NCBI GenBank assembly: GCA_003160215.1
Contig: PLQW01000111.1
Coordinates: 1-33,885 of the forward strand
From: Acidobacteriaceae bacterium
Lineage (GTDB): Bacteria > Acidobacteriota > Terriglobia > Terriglobales > Acidobacteriaceae
Direction: 5' to 3'
Length of the DNA stretch: 33,885 nt
Each line of letters starts with the position of its first letter. The first letter of the stretch is position 1. Below are positions 32,001-33,885 of this stretch, piece after piece. Under the pieces are notes generated by a model. It did not search any database and had not been told where the DNA came from. It was given only the letters and a program-made list of their open reading frames with translations. The position numbers and the translations under genes are program-made.

Positions 32001-33695
32001 CTACTTCCCTGCCGAGCTGGGTTTACTGGAAAACTCCTGGCCTCGGACCGGTGCCAGAAAGGGAATAACGTAGCCCCTTATATCAAAATGGCCGGACTTG
32101 AGCGCCTCAACCAGGAGGTCGTACTTGAACTCGCCTCGGCTGAACGAATCATCAGTCAGATGGAAGACAATCATCTGGTTCTTAGCGCCCCGCAGCGAGA
32201 TCTGTTCAGGCGTCATATTCTTGACGACAAGCAAGATCGATCCGCCTTTTTTCTCGTCCGCCTCCCGCTGCTCTTTTGACTCTCCCTTTTCTTGCGCTTC
32301 CCGCTTCTCGCGCGCCTCTCGATCTTCTCGCGGCAACTGGAATCCTGGTATCAGCCTGCGGGCCTCCTCAAGATTCGTCGCCGGGAAATTTCCCGGCCGC
32401 CAGGCCGCCTCCAAAATGTCGCTCGGGCCGTCTAAGAGTGGAAATGTCACTAAGTTGTTTCCCGGTTGCAGCTCCCTGTCTCCGTTCCGGAGGGTAAACT
32501 CGCCCACGGCCACAGGTAGCGCAATCACCTTTGAGCCTTCCGCAATAAACAAGGGCCGTGCGCCAGGTTCAGTCAGATCGGGAATGCGAATATATGCGGT
32601 GTCAGGCGTTTCGGCCACGACCATCGCCGGGCGATCCTCGAAAGCGGCGAAGGTTTTGTTGCTGTCACCGCTGAACGGCCCACGAACGGTACACATTTGC
32701 CCTTTTAGGCAGAGCGCCGGCGCTTCAAACGAGCCAGGCGTCCTCTGCTTCTTGGGCGCGCTTGGGGGCAAGGTTATTAGCTTCGAAACAGACTGAGCCG
32801 AACCCCCCGATTGCCGAAATGTGACGTTAAGTCCCGAGCCCCCCCTCGGTACGGTGAAGACAATCGGTCCGTCGGCACGTTGCGGGGCTTCGCCCGGTAT
32901 CTCGACGGTCCAGCCCGCCAGCGTCGAACCTTCGCCTGCCGATTCAAGCGGCACTGCGATTCGAGTCACCGCGACCCCTGCCACACCTTCATATGCGACG
33001 GGGTTTGTGACCGCAATACCCGAAGCTCGCTCGCCGCCATTAACCTGCGCAGGCACCACCAAGCCGACCTCCTGTTTCGCCTGGGCAGTCGACTTTGCAG
33101 GACTCGCGGGTTGCGGCTTCTGCACTTCGCGGGACGTCTTTCGGGCGGCGTTCAGATGTTGCATCACTTCGTCATAGGTGAACTTCTTGGCCTCTTTCGG
33201 TTCCGATCCGCCCGATTCCTCGCCCGCTGGACAGGGGATGATCCTGTAGTTTTGTGTGGCATTGTTCCAATCGGCGCAGGTGTAGACGTGGGTCATGGGA
33301 TCGTGGGTCAGCCGGTGGCCGGCGACTTGTTTGCCGGATTCGTCGAAGTCTTGGACGAACTCGCCCGTGAAATTTGCGCTCACATCGTATGTGTTTTTGG
33401 TGATCCTGTGAACCTTGCCATCCGGCCAATAGGACGTGGTGGATTGGTCTGCGACGTAATATCCAGGCCGGTACTCGTAATCGACTTTTTGCTCCAGTTT
33501 GCCATTCGCGCCGATGGTGCGCTGCTCCGTTACCTGGCCAGCGGCGTTGGAGTCGAACTCCAGCTTTCTGCCGCCTCCGGCATCCTGCACCACGGTCTTT
33601 TGTGCGAACGATGGCGCGGCACTGCAGGTCAGAACCATGAAGAAAGCGAAGCTGAGCCAAATATGCGGGAGGTAATAGTCGCGATTTTGTCGCAC
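32001..33695 (-). CDS. Secreted hypothetical protein with charged helical segment
   Basis: 564 aa. Signal peptide LPHIWLSFAFFMVLTCSAAPSFAQ. The first part (about 30-160) has regular beta strands with DGKVHRITKNTYDVSANFTG, of a kind seen in repeat-like secreted proteins. A Lys/Ala-rich linker leads to a beta-sandwich-like region (TVEIPGEAPQRADGPIVFTV; GDSNKTFAAFEDRPAMVV, suggestive of an IPT/TIG fold, unproven), then a Glu/Lys/Arg-rich helix of about 30 residues (REDREAREKREAQEKGESKE) and a final strand-rich 60 residues. The GTG at 33695 is supported by AAAAGGA seven bases upstream; longer forms to 33881 lack one. No family recognised. Confidence 0.8.
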   Translation of the reverse strand: MRQNRDYYLPHIWLSFAFFMVLTCSAAPSFAQKTVVQDAGGGRKLEFDSNAAGQVTEQRTIGANGKLEQKVDYEYRPGYYVADQSTTSYWPDGKVHRITKNTYDVSANFTGEFVQDFDESGKQVAGHRLTHDPMTHVYTCADWNNATQNYRIIPCPAGEESGGSEPKEAKKFTYDEVMQHLNAARKTSREVQKPQPASPAKSTAQAKQEVGLVVPAQVNGGERASGIAVTNPVAYEGVAGVAVTRIAVPLESAGEGSTLAGWTVEIPGEAPQRADGPIVFTVPRGGSGLNVTFRQSGGSAQSVSKLITLPPSAPKKQRTPGSFEAPALCLKGQMCTVRGPFSGDSNKTFAAFEDRPAMVVAETPDTAYIRIPDLTEPGARPLFIAEGSKVIALPVAVGEFTLRNGDRELQPGNNLVTFPLLDGPSDILEAAWRPGNFPATNLEEARRLIPGFQLPREDREAREKREAQEKGESKEQREADEKKGGSILLVVKNMTPEQISLRGAKNQMIVFHLTDDSFSRGEFKYDLLVEALKSGHFDIRGYVIPFLAPVRGQEFSSKPSSAGK

Positions 33696-33885
33696 GTGTA
33701 TTCCTTTTGATTGAGAGTTTTGCCCTGGATGAAAGTCTTTAAAACTCAGGGAGCTGAAATCTGGGAGCCTTTCGCATTCTGCGCACACAGTGGGGCTTCC
33801 CGGCAGCGGCCAACCTTTCAGTTTAGCACGGAGACCCTCCATCTGCGGCCTGCCCGCAATCGCGCTAGGGCGTGTTAACACTAAT

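Overview
The window is high-GC, gene-dense bacterial DNA from a Gram-negative organism with an outer membrane (RND efflux tripartite set, heptose/LPS genes, many secreted proteins). The mix of families (adjacent DUF3300 and DUF2950 secreted proteins, a long RND pump with its own secreted companion, a DUF3857-transglutaminase-TPR giant, BlaI/M56 pairs, LssY-C, stand-alone GvpL/F) and the small palindromic repeats between genes most resemble an Acidobacteriota (Terriglobia, Koribacter-like) chromosome. That assignment is inference. I saw no rRNA, tRNA, CRISPR array, transposase, integrase or phage gene.

Layout. (1) 1-3929, minus strand: the end of a [NiFe]-hydrogenase maturation cluster (hypF, then the start of hypC, which runs off the left edge), a Ni/Co permease with a His-rich loop, and one or two small membrane ORFs. 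(2) 4063-11101, plus strand: a tripartite efflux operon (TolC-like outer-membrane protein, lipoprotein adaptor, RND permease) followed by a small secreted protein. (3) 11280-12982, minus strand: a small secreted protein and a zinc alcohol dehydrogenase, separated by a 110-bp palindromic element. (4) 13169-16358, plus strand: three exported proteins (DUF3300, DUF2950, YceI). (5) 16303-20297, minus strand: a DinB/YfiT-like protein behind a 1128-aa DUF3857/transglutaminase/TPR protein. (6) 20536-23531, minus strand: an accessory patch with a decayed LssY-C gene (64-bp tandem duplication, frameshifts, nonsense codon), a previously easy-to-miss 52-aa ORF, a GvpL/F-family protein and a STAS-like protein. 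(7) 23853-24482, plus strand: a glyoxalase-II-like hydrolase between repeat-rich spacers. (8) 24627-30231: LPS heptose genes gmhA-hldE-heptosyltransferase-flippase on minus, with gmhB divergent on plus. (9) 30532-33695, minus strand: a BlaI repressor/M56 protease pair downstream of a secreted protein of unknown function.

How it works together. Region 1 supplies nickel and the cyanide-ligand machinery for a hydrogenase encoded to the left. Region 2 is a self-contained exporter. Region 8 makes and transfers ADP-heptose and probably flips a lipid-linked glycan; hldD and the core-completing genes are not here. The spacers carry several hairpin and inverted-repeat elements, which are the most distinctive non-coding feature of the window. 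The least-explained protein-coding patch is region 6.
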